DNA of 64,000 nucleotides, taken from NCBI RefSeq assembly GCF_021631985.1, contig NZ_CP070225.1:8432001-8496000 (forward strand). Direction: 5' to 3'. The notes beneath the pieces were generated by a model. It worked only from the letters and a program-made list of their open reading frames with translations, was not told where the DNA came from and made no database searches. Made by a program: the position numbers and the translations under genes. This stretch comes from Sandaracinus amylolyticus. Its GTDB lineage: Bacteria > Myxococcota_A > Polyangia > Polyangiales > Sandaracinaceae. Below, one piece after another: positions 43,362 to 51,490 of this stretch. Position 1 is the first letter of the stretch, and each line of letters begins with the position of its first letter.

Positions 43362-44663
43362 TCACGCGATGCGCGCGAGCTGGGCGACGGCGTCCTCGAG
43401 CGTCGTGCGCTCGTGCTTGCCCTGCCGCAGGAACGCCTCGATCGCGTCGATGCGCGACAGCGCCGCATCGAGCCGGGGATCGCTGCCGCGCTTGTAGGCA
43501 CCGAGCATCACGAGGTCGCGCTTGCTCTCGTAGAGCGCGAGGTGCGCGCGCAGGCGCGCGGCCGCGTCGCGATGTGCGGGCGTGGTGATCGCGTCCATCA
43601 CCCGCGAGAGCGAGACGAGCGGATCGATCGCGGGCCAGCGACCGCGCGCGCCGAGCGCGCGATCGAGCACGACGTGGCCGTCGAGGATGCCGCGCACCTC
43701 GTCGGCGATCGGCTCCTCCATGTCGCCGCCCTCGACCAGCACCGTGTAGAACGCGGTGATCGATCCGTGCTCGCTGGTGCCGCTGCGCTCGAGCAGCTGG
43801 GGGAGCATCGCGAACGTCGAGGGCGGATAGCCGCGGCGCGCCGGCGGCTCGCCCGCCGCCAGGCCCACCTCGCGCCCGGCGCGCGCGAAGCGAGTGAGCG
43901 AGTCCATCATGAGCAGCACGCGCTTGCCGCGATCGCGGAACCACTCGGCGATCGCGGTCGCGACCCACGCGCTGCGCATGCGCACGAGCGACGGCGTGTC
44001 GCTCGTCGCGCAGACCACGACGCCGCGCGCGCGGCCGTCCTCGCCCAGCGCGTCCTCGAGGAACTCGCGCACCTCGCGACCGCGCTCGCCCACGAGGCAC
44101 ACCACGAACACGTCGGCATCGGCCTGGCGTGCGATCTGTCCGAGCAGCGTGCTCTTGCCCACGCCGCTGCCCGCGAAGAGCCCGATGCGCTGTCCTTCTC
44201 CGACGGTCGCGAGCGCGTCGATCGCACGCACGCCCAGCGCGAGCGGGCGCGTGATGCGAGGCCGCGCGATCGGGCTCGGCGGCGGGCGCATGACGTCCCA
44301 CTCCTCGCCCTCGATCGCCGGGCCGCCGTCGATGGGATCGCCGAGCCCACCGAGCACGCGCCCCAGCACCTGCTCGCTCACCCGCACCGAGAGCGGCCTT
44401 CCGGTCGGGCGCACCGGATCGTCGGCGCCGACGCCTTCCGCGGAGCCGAGCGGCATCAGCGTCGCATCGTCGAGATGGAACCCGACGACCTCGGCGAGCA
44501 GCGGCGGATGAGCGCGCCGCTCGATCTCGACGATCTCGCCGAGCCGCACGCCGGGCACCGCAGCGCGGATCGAGAGCCCGACGAGCTCGCGCACGCTGCC
44601 GGTGACGCGCACGGTGTCGGCGCGCCGCAGCGCCGCGAGCGATCGCGCGAGGTCGAACGTCAT
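43362..44663 (-). CDS. FliI/YscN-family rotary secretion ATPase
   Basis: A 433-residue F1-beta-like ATPase of the flagellar/type III secretion class. Walker A is AGSGVGKST (164-172), followed by VGERGREVREF, Walker B VLLMMDSLTRFARAGREVG, and the diagnostic GEPPARRGYPPSTFAMLPQLLERSG. It is of usual length. No other secretion or flagellar gene is in the window, which is odd because the ATPase normally lies with its stator and chaperones. It probably belongs to a type III-like apparatus encoded elsewhere. It lies 25 bases downstream of a LysR gene on the same strand. Confidence 0.9.
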   Translation of the reverse strand: MTFDLARSLAALRRADTVRVTGSVRELVGLSIRAAVPGVRLGEIVEIERRAHPPLLAEVVGFHLDDATLMPLGSAEGVGADDPVRPTGRPLSVRVSEQVLGRVLGGLGDPIDGGPAIEGEEWDVMRPPPSPIARPRITRPLALGVRAIDALATVGEGQRIGLFAGSGVGKSTLLGQIARQADADVFVVCLVGERGREVREFLEDALGEDGRARGVVVCATSDTPSLVRMRSAWVATAIAEWFRDRGKRVLLMMDSLTRFARAGREVGLAAGEPPARRGYPPSTFAMLPQLLERSGTSEHGSITAFYTVLVEGGDMEEPIADEVRGILDGHVVLDRALGARGRWPAIDPLVSLSRVMDAITTPAHRDAAARLRAHLALYESKRDLVMLGAYKRGSDPRLDAALSRIDAIEAFLRQGKHERTTLEDAVAQLARIA

Positions 44664-44688
44664 CGCGCGCGATCGTACTCGAAGCGGC

Positions 44689-45579
44689 TCATCGCGGAGC
44701 GAGCTCGCGCATCACGCCGATGAACGCGCGCAGGCTCGCGCTCACGTAGCGATGGCTCGGATGGAACAGCGCGAGCCCCGAGGAATCGGGCGTCCACCCC
44801 GCGAGCACGCGGACGAGCCGGCGCGCCGCGAGATCCTCGTGCACCGCCCAGTCGCTCAGATAGGCGAGCCCCGCGCCGTCGAGCGCGGCCCTCCGCACCA
44901 GCTCCTCGTCGCCGAGCGTCAGCGCGCCCTGCACGTCGAGCACGACCTCCTTGCCGCGCTTCTCGAGCTCCCAGCGATAGATCGTCCCGCTCGGCATACG
45001 GAACCGGATGCACTCGTGCTCCAGCAGATCCCCGGGCTTCCTCGGGCGGGTGCGACCCTCGAAGTACGAGGGCGCGCCCACGATCGCGAAGCCGACGCGC
45101 TGCGGGCCGCAGGGGATCGCGACCATGTCCTTCGGCACGAGATCGCGCACCCGCACGCCCGCATCGAGCCCCTCGGCGACGATGTCGACGAGCCGCTCCT
45201 CGGTCACGAGATCGACCTGCACCTCGGGGAAGCGCCGCCGGAACTCGAGCACGATCGGCATCAGCACGTAGCGCGCGGCGCCCCGTGACGTCGTGATGCG
45301 CAGGGTGCCGCGCGGGGTGTCGCGGAAGTCGTCCACCGACTCGAGCGCACCCGCGATCTCGCGGAGCGGCGGGCCGATGCGCGCGAGCAGGTGCGCGCCG
45401 GCGTCGGTGAGCGAGACGCTGCGCGTGGTGCGGTGGAGCAGGCGCACGCCGAGCCGCTGCTCGAGCGTCGCGATGGTGTGGCTCAGCGCCGAGGGCGAGA
45501 CGCCGAGCTCGGTCGCCGCGGCGCGGAAGCTGCGATGGGTCGCGACCGCGACGAACGCTTGGAGATCGGGGACGCTCAT
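44689..45579 (-). CDS. LysR-family transcriptional regulator
   Basis: A 296-residue LysR-type regulator. DNA-binding domain: [66 protein letters not shown]. The effector domain has [20 protein letters not shown] and [20 protein letters not shown]. Divergent from an SDR gene with 90 bases between, the classical LysR target arrangement, so it probably controls that gene. The long open frame that continues far upstream of the ATG at 45579 is antisense read-through and was rejected. Confidence 0.9.
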   Translation of the reverse strand: MSVPDLQAFVAVATHRSFRAAATELGVSPSALSHTIATLEQRLGVRLLHRTTRSVSLTDAGAHLLARIGPPLREIAGALESVDDFRDTPRGTLRITTSRGAARYVLMPIVLEFRRRFPEVQVDLVTEERLVDIVAEGLDAGVRVRDLVPKDMVAIPCGPQRVGFAIVGAPSYFEGRTRPRKPGDLLEHECIRFRMPSGTIYRWELEKRGKEVVLDVQGALTLGDEELVRRAALDGAGLAYLSDWAVHEDLAARRLVRVLAGWTPDSSGLALFHPSHRYVSASLRAFIGVMRELAPR

Positions 45580-45669
45580 CGTTCGAAATCTCTCATCAGA
45601 GCATCTCGGATTGCACCGATTGTTCGCACAGCGCGAGAGCACCATCCATCTCCGCGAAGGAGAGAGCAC

Positions 45670-46506
45670 GTGCAGAACAAGACCGTCCTCGTCACTGGGA
45701 GCTCGAGCGGGTTCGGGCGCGACATCGCGAAGCACTTCGCCGCGCAGGGCTGGAACGTCGTCGCCACGATGCGCACGCCGAGCGACGCGAGAGAGCTCGC
45801 GGAGCTGCCGAACGTGCTGGTCACGCCGCTCGACGTGCAGGATCGCGCGAGCATCGACGCCGCAGTGGAGGCCACGATCGCGCGCTTCGGGCGGATCGAC
45901 GTGGTGGTGAACAACGCGGGCTTCGGCCTCTTCGGGCTCTTCGAGGCGACGCCGCGGGAGAAGGTGCTCGAGCAGCTCGAGGTGAACGTGATCGGGCTGA
46001 TGGACGTCACCCGCGCGGTGCTGCCGCAGCTGCGCGCGCAGCGCTCGGGCGTGGTGGTGAACGTCACCTCGGGCGCGGGCGTGTTCACGCTGCCGATGAG
46101 CTCGCTCTACAGCGCCAGCAAGTTCGCGGTGGAGGGCTTCTCGGAGTCGCTCTCGTACGAGCTCGCGCCGCTCGGGATCGCGGTGAAGCTGATCGAGCCC
46201 GGGGGCGTGCTCAGCACCCGCTTCAACGAGCGCGCGTTCGGCGAGGCCGCGCGCAACCGCGCGATCTCCGACTACGACCCGTTCGTGACCGCGACGATGG
46301 CGCGCTTCGACGAGCTGCTCGCGGAGCGCCGCACCGCGACCTCGGCCGACGTGGCCGCGGTGATCTTCGGCGCGGCGACCGACGGCACCGATCGCCTGCG
46401 CTACGTCGCGACCCCCGACATCGAGCCGATGGTCGCGCTGCGTCGCTCGACCTCGGAGGACGAGTACCTCCGCACGATGCGAGCGCGCTTCGGCTTCCGC
46501 GGCTGA
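45670..46506 (+). CDS. Short-chain dehydrogenase/reductase
   Basis: A 278-residue classical SDR: VLVTGSSSGFGRDIA cofactor motif, VVVNNAGFG, active-site Ser in VNVTSGAGVF and SLYSASKFAVEGF (YxxxK). The late part (LIEPGGVLSTRF) matches the group that acts on ketones or steroids, substrate unknown. The start is GTG 45670 with AAGGAGAG upstream. The divergent LysR gene is the likely regulator. The intact catalytic set contrasts with the SDR at 25797. Confidence 0.9.
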   Translation: MQNKTVLVTGSSSGFGRDIAKHFAAQGWNVVATMRTPSDARELAELPNVLVTPLDVQDRASIDAAVEATIARFGRIDVVVNNAGFGLFGLFEATPREKVLEQLEVNVIGLMDVTRAVLPQLRAQRSGVVVNVTSGAGVFTLPMSSLYSASKFAVEGFSESLSYELAPLGIAVKLIEPGGVLSTRFNERAFGEAARNRAISDYDPFVTATMARFDELLAERRTATSADVAAVIFGAATDGTDRLRYVATPDIEPMVALRRSTSEDEYLRTMRARFGFRG

Positions 46507-46571
46507 GCTTCGGCCCCCCAGCCCCGCTCGATCTCGCGCGGCGGCCGACTCGATGTTTCGACAGCCTTCGA

Positions 46572-47678
46572 CTACTCGAACAAGCCCTTGAGCTTGTCGA
46601 GGAAGCTCTTCTGCTGCGGGTGCACGTCCTCGCCGAACTCCGCCGCGAGCTCCTCGATCAGCTTGCGCTGGCGCTTCGTGATGTTCGACGGCACCTCGAC
46701 GACGATCTGCACCAGCTGATCGCCCTTGCCCGCGCCGCCGAGCACCTCGATGCCCTTTCCGCGCAGGCGGAACACCTTCCCGCTCTGGGTGCCCGGCGGC
46801 ACCTTCATCTTCACGCGGCCCTCGAGCGTGGGGATGTCCACCTGGGTGCCCAGCACGACCTGGGGAAAGCTCACCGGGATCGTGACCTTGATGTCCGCGC
46901 CGTCGCGCTTGAACAGCGGGTGAGCGCGCACCCGGATCCGCACGTGCAGATCGCCGGGCGGGCCGCCGTGGCGCCCGCGCTCGCCCGCGCCGCGCACGCT
47001 GCGGATCGCGCCGTCCTCGACCCCCGGCGGGACCTTCACGAGCATCTCCTCGTGGCTCGGCACGACCGTCTTGCCCTTGCAGGTCGGGCACGGCGTCTCG
47101 ATGCGCTTGCCGGTCCCGCCGCACGAGGAGCAGGGGCGCGACGCCGAGAAGAACCCCCGCTGGAACTTCACCTCGCCGACGCCGTTGCAGGCGTGGCAGC
47201 GCTCGACCTTCGAGCCCTTCGCGGCGCCCGAGCCCTCGCAGGTGCCGCAGGTCACGAGGCGCGGCACCTGGATCGGCTTCTCGGTGCCCAGCGCGGCCTC
47301 TTCGAACGAGATCTCGAGCTCGAGCTCGATGTCGGTGCCCTGGCGCGCCCGGCGCGCCGCGCCCGAGAGCCCGAACACCTCGCCCATCAGGCCCTCGAGG
47401 ATCTCGCTCACCGCGCGGAAGTCGATGCGCTCGTAGTCCGCGGCCCCGCCGAACGCGGCGTGCCCCATGCGGTCGTAGCGACGGCGCTTCTCGACGTCGA
47501 TGAGCACCGAGTACGCTTCGCTGATCTCCTTGAACTTCTCCTCGGCGGACGGGTCGCCCTGATTGCGGTCGGGATGCCACTGCTTCGCGAGCTGGCGATA
47601 CGCCTGCTTGATGTCGTCGGGAGTTGCGGTCTTCCCGACGCCCAAGGACTCGTAGTAGTCGCGCTTCGGAGGAGCCAT
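46572..47678 (-). CDS. dnaJ: DnaJ-type Hsp40 co-chaperone
   Basis: A 368-residue type I Hsp40. J domain: DYYESLGVGKTATPDDIKQAYRQLAKQWHPDRN with the HPD triad near residue 36. A short linker (about 75-115) is less Gly-rich than in Escherichia coli DnaJ. The zinc region has four CxxCxGxG-type repeats (CGTCEGSG, CHACNGVG, CSSCGGTG, CPTCKGKT), followed by two substrate-binding domains. It stimulates DnaK ATPase and holds unfolded clients. No grpE or dnaK is adjacent. ATG 47678 follows GGAGG? on the opposite strand only, so its ribosome site is weak. Confidence 0.9.
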   Translation of the reverse strand: MAPPKRDYYESLGVGKTATPDDIKQAYRQLAKQWHPDRNQGDPSAEEKFKEISEAYSVLIDVEKRRRYDRMGHAAFGGAADYERIDFRAVSEILEGLMGEVFGLSGAARRARQGTDIELELEISFEEAALGTEKPIQVPRLVTCGTCEGSGAAKGSKVERCHACNGVGEVKFQRGFFSASRPCSSCGGTGKRIETPCPTCKGKTVVPSHEEMLVKVPPGVEDGAIRSVRGAGERGRHGGPPGDLHVRIRVRAHPLFKRDGADIKVTIPVSFPQVVLGTQVDIPTLEGRVKMKVPPGTQSGKVFRLRGKGIEVLGGAGKGDQLVQIVVEVPSNITKRQRKLIEELAAEFGEDVHPQQKSFLDKLKGLFE

Positions 47679-47857
47679 GAGTTGTTCGCTGATCCGCGGA
47701 CTGCCGCGAAAGCGCCGCGATCTTACGGCGGTAGCGCGGGATGGCCAAGGGCTCGACCGGGACGTGGCGCGGAGCGGGCGCATCGGCTACCCCACGGGCC
47801 CTCGGGCCAGGCCCCGCGTTTCGAAGTGGATGGGCGAGTGACGCAGGTGGGCTGGGC

Positions 47858-48766
47858 GTGATCGAGCTGGAGGTCGAGGCGGCCGAGGCCGGGCTGCGGC
47901 TCGATGTCGTGCTGGTGCGCCGTGTTCCGGGGATGAGCCGCGCGAAGGCGCGCGAGATGGTCGAGAGCGGGGCCATTCGCGTGAACGGCCGCAGCCCGCG
48001 CAAGGGCCTGCGGCTGGCGCCCGGGGATCGCGTGGTGCTCGCGCGCGCGCCGGCGCCCAGCGACTTCCACGCGCGTCCCGACGCGAAGCTGCCGCTCCAC
48101 GTGGTGCACGAAGATCCGTGGATCGTCGTGGTCGACAAGCCCGCGGGGGTGCCCAGCCATCCGCTGCGCGAGAACGAGATCGGCACGATCGCGAGCGCGC
48201 TGGTCGCACGGTATCCCGAGATGAGCGGGGTCGGGTATCGACTGCGCGAGCCGGGGATCCTGCACCGGCTCGACACCGACACGAGCGGGCTGATCGTCGC
48301 GGCGCGCGACGAGCTCACGTTCGAGGCGCTGCGCACCGCGCTGAAGGAAGGCCACATCGACAAGCGCTACGTCGCGCTGGTCGAGGGCCGCGTGGATGCG
48401 CCGCAGGTGATCGACCTGCCGATCGGGCCGCATCCCCGCGATCCGCGCCGCGTCGTCACGATCGACGTGAAGGGCGCGCGTCCGGCGCGCACCGAGGTGC
48501 TGAAGGCCGAGCCGATCGGCGTGTACACGCGGGTCGAGGTGTCGGCCTCGCACGCGACGAGACACCAGGTGCGCGCGCACCTCGCGGCGATCGGCCACCC
48601 GCTGGTCGGCGACGCGCTCTACGGAGGAAGCGCGCTGCCCGGGCTGGCGCGCCACTTCCTCCACGCGTCGCGGGTCGCGTTCGAGCATCCCCACGACGGC
48701 CGCCCGATGCGGTTCACGTCGCCGCTCCCGCGAGACCTGCAGGCCGCGATCGAGACCGCGCGTTGA
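47858..48766 (+). CDS. RluA-family pseudouridine synthase
   Basis: A 302-residue enzyme with an N-terminal S4 RNA-binding domain (LRLDVVLVRRVPGMSRAKAREMVESGAIRVNG) and the RluA catalytic domain. The active-site motif is GILHRLDTDTSGLIVAA with the catalytic Asp, and the late motif is TRHQVRAHLAAIGHPLVGDALYGG. It isomerises uridine in rRNA or tRNA; the exact site cannot be read. GTG 47858 with AGGTGGG upstream was chosen, although the frame is open from an ATG at 47741. A type II repeat begins at its stop codon. Confidence 0.88.
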   Translation: MIELEVEAAEAGLRLDVVLVRRVPGMSRAKAREMVESGAIRVNGRSPRKGLRLAPGDRVVLARAPAPSDFHARPDAKLPLHVVHEDPWIVVVDKPAGVPSHPLRENEIGTIASALVARYPEMSGVGYRLREPGILHRLDTDTSGLIVAARDELTFEALRTALKEGHIDKRYVALVEGRVDAPQVIDLPIGPHPRDPRRVVTIDVKGARPARTEVLKAEPIGVYTRVEVSASHATRHQVRAHLAAIGHPLVGDALYGGSALPGLARHFLHASRVAFEHPHDGRPMRFTSPLPRDLQAAIETAR

Positions 48767-48814
48767 GTCCCGGACGGGAGCGCGCGGACGGTAGGGACCC
48801 GCGGGCGAGCCGAT
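48764..48814. repeat. Type II repeat, truncated copy starting at the RluA stop
   Basis: Begins TGAGTCCCGGACGGGAGCGC, including the stop codon, and continues to CGGGCGAGCCGATTTT. It lacks the GAGCACTCCGGTGAGG half of the full unit. Its orientation relative to the upstream gene is the same as at 40402 and 55380. Confidence 0.8.
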
Positions 48815-48824
48815 TTTCGCCGGC

Positions 48825-49925
48825 TCACTCGTAGGCGATCAGCAGCGCCGAGAGATCGTAGTGGGGCTCGGTGTGGGCCCCTCCGTCGTACTCGCAGCCC
48901 GTGCCGAGCGTGCAGCCCGCGCAGACGGTCACGCCGGGACGGCACGAGTTCTCGTAGGCAGCGACGTCGTAGCCGACCTCCACCGTGCTGTCGGTCGGGA
49001 GCGGCACGGCGAAGGTCCAGTCGTGCACCACGGCGCCCGGGCACCAGCCGGCGCGCGGATACGTGTACGTGCCGGCCTGGCCCGGGGCTGCGGTCGTCGC
49101 GCAGTCGTCGCGCCAGATGTTGCGGGTGAACGCCTCGCCCTCGACCGAGAAGGTGTGATCGCGCGCGCAGAATTCCGCGCAATTCTCGGCGTTTCCTTGG
49201 CCGTGGCCGGTGATGAACGTGCGGATCGCGAGCGCCGACGCGCCCGTCGGGACATCGAGCGTGACCGGCGGGACCTGGCTCGGGATGCTGCGCGCGGGAT
49301 CGCCGTAGACCGGCTGCTGCGACCGGAACAACGGCACCACCGCCATCGCCCGGCGCTCGAGCGCGCCGGGACGGAGCTCGAAGGACACGTCGACGAGCCA
49401 GCCCGCGCCGTTCGCGTGCCCCGGGCCGACCCACGTGTCGATGAACACCTGGAGCGTGCGACGCCCGGAGAGCAGCGGGCGCAGATCGGTCACGTCGACG
49501 TCCCACGACGCGCCCACGCGGTAGGGCGTCACGAAGCGCGAGATCTCGATGCGCTGCTCTTCTTCCTCGGGAACGCCGGGGTTCTCGACGATCATCAGCG
49601 CGCCGCGACGATCCCACCAGTCGCATCCGCCGTCGGGCGGGCAGCGCAGCGCGAAGTGCATGATCACCTCGCCGTAACGCTGATCGAGCGCGGGGAAGTC
49701 GACCTCGACGTTCACGCGGCGTCGATTCTCGACGGTGAAGTGGACGTGCTCGCCGTCCATCGCGACGACGGTGAGCGGCTCGGTGGGCCCGCCGCCCGCG
49801 TCGGGCTCCTGGGTGCCCCCATCGACCCCGCCCGCATCGCCGCCGGGATCGTCGTCGTCACCACACCCCGCGGCGAGCAGACAGAGAACGAGACAAAGGG
49901 CGCGCTTGGTGTCGTCGACGCTCAC
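48825..49925 (-). CDS. PNGase F-like lipoprotein
   Basis: A 366-residue lipoprotein (LCLVLCLLAAGC, then an Asp/Gly linker). The body matches the two jelly-roll domains of peptide-N-glycosidase F: MHFALRCP, CDWWDRRGAL (the WDR-type Asp), IEISRFVTPYRVGASWDVDVTDLRPLLSGRR, TWVGPG, and in the second domain GHGQGNAENCAEFC with a Glu at the catalytic position. Such enzymes remove N-glycans from glycoproteins, and a predatory or saprophytic myxobacterium could use one on prey material. GTG 49925 with GAGAGG upstream. Located downstream of the DUF3570 gene on the same strand with only 11 bases between. Confidence 0.8.
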   Translation of the reverse strand: MSVDDTKRALCLVLCLLAAGCGDDDDPGGDAGGVDGGTQEPDAGGGPTEPLTVVAMDGEHVHFTVENRRRVNVEVDFPALDQRYGEVIMHFALRCPPDGGCDWWDRRGALMIVENPGVPEEEEQRIEISRFVTPYRVGASWDVDVTDLRPLLSGRRTLQVFIDTWVGPGHANGAGWLVDVSFELRPGALERRAMAVVPLFRSQQPVYGDPARSIPSQVPPVTLDVPTGASALAIRTFITGHGQGNAENCAEFCARDHTFSVEGEAFTRNIWRDDCATTAAPGQAGTYTYPRAGWCPGAVVHDWTFAVPLPTDSTVEVGYDVAAYENSCRPGVTVCAGCTLGTGCEYDGGAHTEPHYDLSALLIAYE

Positions 49926-49936
49926 GAGAGACCTCT

Positions 49937-51097
49937 CTAGAAAGGAACTCGAAGTCCAGCCTGCGCGATCACGCCGTTCCCGAAGCGGCTCGACTGCCAC
50001 CAGTAGTCGACGCTGAACCACACCTCGCCCTCGTGCGCGAAGCCGAGGAACGTGCGCTCGAGGAACTCCATCGCGACGCGCGCGTGTGCGCCCACGAGGT
50101 GGCTCGAGAAGTCCTGCATCTTCGGATCGTTGGTCACGAACGGATCGTCGGCCGTGTACTGATCAGGTGCGCGATAGAAGAAGGATCGGGTCTGCGAATA
50201 GAACCGATATCGCAGGCGCAGCGTGATCAGGTCGCCGATCTCCTGGTAGACGCGCGCTTCGGGCGTGACCGCCGCGAGATCCCAGCCGTCGACGTAGAAG
50301 CGATAGAGCGCGTGGAACGCGGTGCGCGTCTCCGGCACGTAGAGCGCGACACGCCCGTAGAGCGAGTGCCGCAGGCGCTCGTCGGGGTGCTCCTCGGGGC
50401 GCACCACGCCCTCGATCGACACGCCGCGATACGGGTTCTGCAGGTAACCCCAGTTGTAGACGAGGTCGTAGCCGAACGACGCGACGAGCTGGGGCGTGAG
50501 GATCTGGCTGAGCGAGAGCCCGAGCGTGAAGCCCTCGAGCTGCCCCACGCGCCCGCGGTTCGACAGATCGCGCCCGCCGCCCTCGCGCGGCTGGGTGCCG
50601 CGCACGACGGAGCCCACGTCGTCGTGGATGTACGTGAGCGCCATTCCGATCAGCGTGCAGCGCTGGGCGAGCGAGAGCGTGCCCGCCAGCGTCACGCCGG
50701 TCGCGAGGTAGTCGGGCTCGTGGCTGATCCGCGTCGATGCGTCGAGCCGCAGCTGCGCCTCGCCGAGGTCGAATTCGTGGCCCGTGCCGACCGTCACCTG
50801 ATGACGCGTCTCGGTGAACCGGATGTCCTCCACCACGCCGGCGGCGAGGCTCGCGCTGGTGATCGAGTCGACGAGGTACTCGGCGCGCACGTCGGTGCCG
50901 TCCGGCGAGGTCAGCCGGAACCGCACCTCGGGCGCGACCACGCGCGTCGAGGTCTCCCAGTAGTAGTTGCCCTGCACGCCGACTTCGCCGGTCCACGTGC
51001 CGGTCGTCTCGTCGGCGCGCGCTGGGCTCACGAGGAGCGCCACCGCGAGCGCGACGAGGATGCGGACGAAGTGGCGCGATGCGTGATGCGACGTCAT
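49937..51097 (-). CDS. DUF3570 outer-membrane protein
   Basis: A 386-residue beta-barrel-like protein with a signal peptide (FVRILVALAVALLVSPARA). Many alternating amphipathic strands and a C-terminal aromatic residue (AQAGLRVPF) fit an outer-membrane barrel. SYDxVYNWGYLQNPYR-type segment FGYDLVYNWGYLQNPYRG and RLRYRFYSQTRSFFYR are characteristic of DUF3570. The family nearly always neighbours a DUF4266 lipoprotein, as here, and often an ApbE flavinylation enzyme and a thioredoxin, which are absent. A hairpin separates the two genes. It probably acts in an extracytoplasmic redox or metal pathway, not yet defined. Confidence 0.85.
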   Translation of the reverse strand: MTSHHASRHFVRILVALAVALLVSPARADETTGTWTGEVGVQGNYYWETSTRVVAPEVRFRLTSPDGTDVRAEYLVDSITSASLAAGVVEDIRFTETRHQVTVGTGHEFDLGEAQLRLDASTRISHEPDYLATGVTLAGTLSLAQRCTLIGMALTYIHDDVGSVVRGTQPREGGGRDLSNRGRVGQLEGFTLGLSLSQILTPQLVASFGYDLVYNWGYLQNPYRGVSIEGVVRPEEHPDERLRHSLYGRVALYVPETRTAFHALYRFYVDGWDLAAVTPEARVYQEIGDLITLRLRYRFYSQTRSFFYRAPDQYTADDPFVTNDPKMQDFSSHLVGAHARVAMEFLERTFLGFAHEGEVWFSVDYWWQSSRFGNGVIAQAGLRVPF

Positions 51098-51184
51098 CCG
51101 CGGACCCGAGTGAGAGCAAGCGGGGCTGGGGCCCCGCGCGCAGTGTTTGGGGTGGGGGGACCCGATCCGGCTCTGCCGGTCGGG

Positions 51185-51210
51185 GGGAGGGGTCTTCCAA
51201 GACCCCTCCC
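51185..51210 (-). terminator. Hairpin between DUF4266 and DUF3570 genes
   Basis: A 12-bp perfect stem (GGGAGGGGTCTT / AAGACCCCTCCC) with a two-base centre, seven bases after the DUF4266 stop. No T-tract follows, so it could be a partial terminator that lowers DUF3570 expression or an mRNA-stabilising structure. Confidence 0.65.
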
Positions 51211-51216
51211 GAAAGC

Positions 51217-51423
51217 TCAGTTGCATCCGCAGCCGCCGCCGGTGCTGCCGTGGCCGCCGGTCGCGCCTTCGCGCGAGTCGTGGACGTGCGCGCGGAACGC
51301 GGTCTCGTCGTCCTCGCGCCCGAAGTCCATCGACGCGCGGCTCAGGTGCTCGCGCTCGTAGGGCGCCACGGTCGCGCAGCCGGTGATCGCCGCGGCCGCG
51401 AACAACACAACGACGATTCGCAT
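51217..51423 (-). CDS. DUF4266 lipoprotein
   Basis: A 68-residue lipoprotein with signal peptide RIVVVLFAAAAITGC. The mature peptide matches DUF4266 throughout: VAPYEREHLSRASMDF, a central Glu/Asp stretch, HVHDSREGATGG and the C-terminal GGGCGCN. The closing CGC motif is a potential metal or redox site. It precedes the DUF3570 gene as in other bacteria. Two Cys besides the lipid Cys are conserved in the family. Confidence 0.88.
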   Translation of the reverse strand: MRIVVVLFAAAAITGCATVAPYEREHLSRASMDFGREDDETAFRAHVHDSREGATGGHGSTGGGCGCN

Positions 51424-51490
51424 GGCGCGCCAGCCTAGCGACCGAGCCCTCGCCGCTCAAGGCTCGAGTCGCTCGGATGATCCCCGGTGA

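Noticed and set aside
45580-48363. Upstream extension of the LysR frame to 48,363
   Set aside because: The frame stays open only through antisense and other-frame read-through of the SDR, DnaJ and RluA genes. The LysR domain starts at 45,579.
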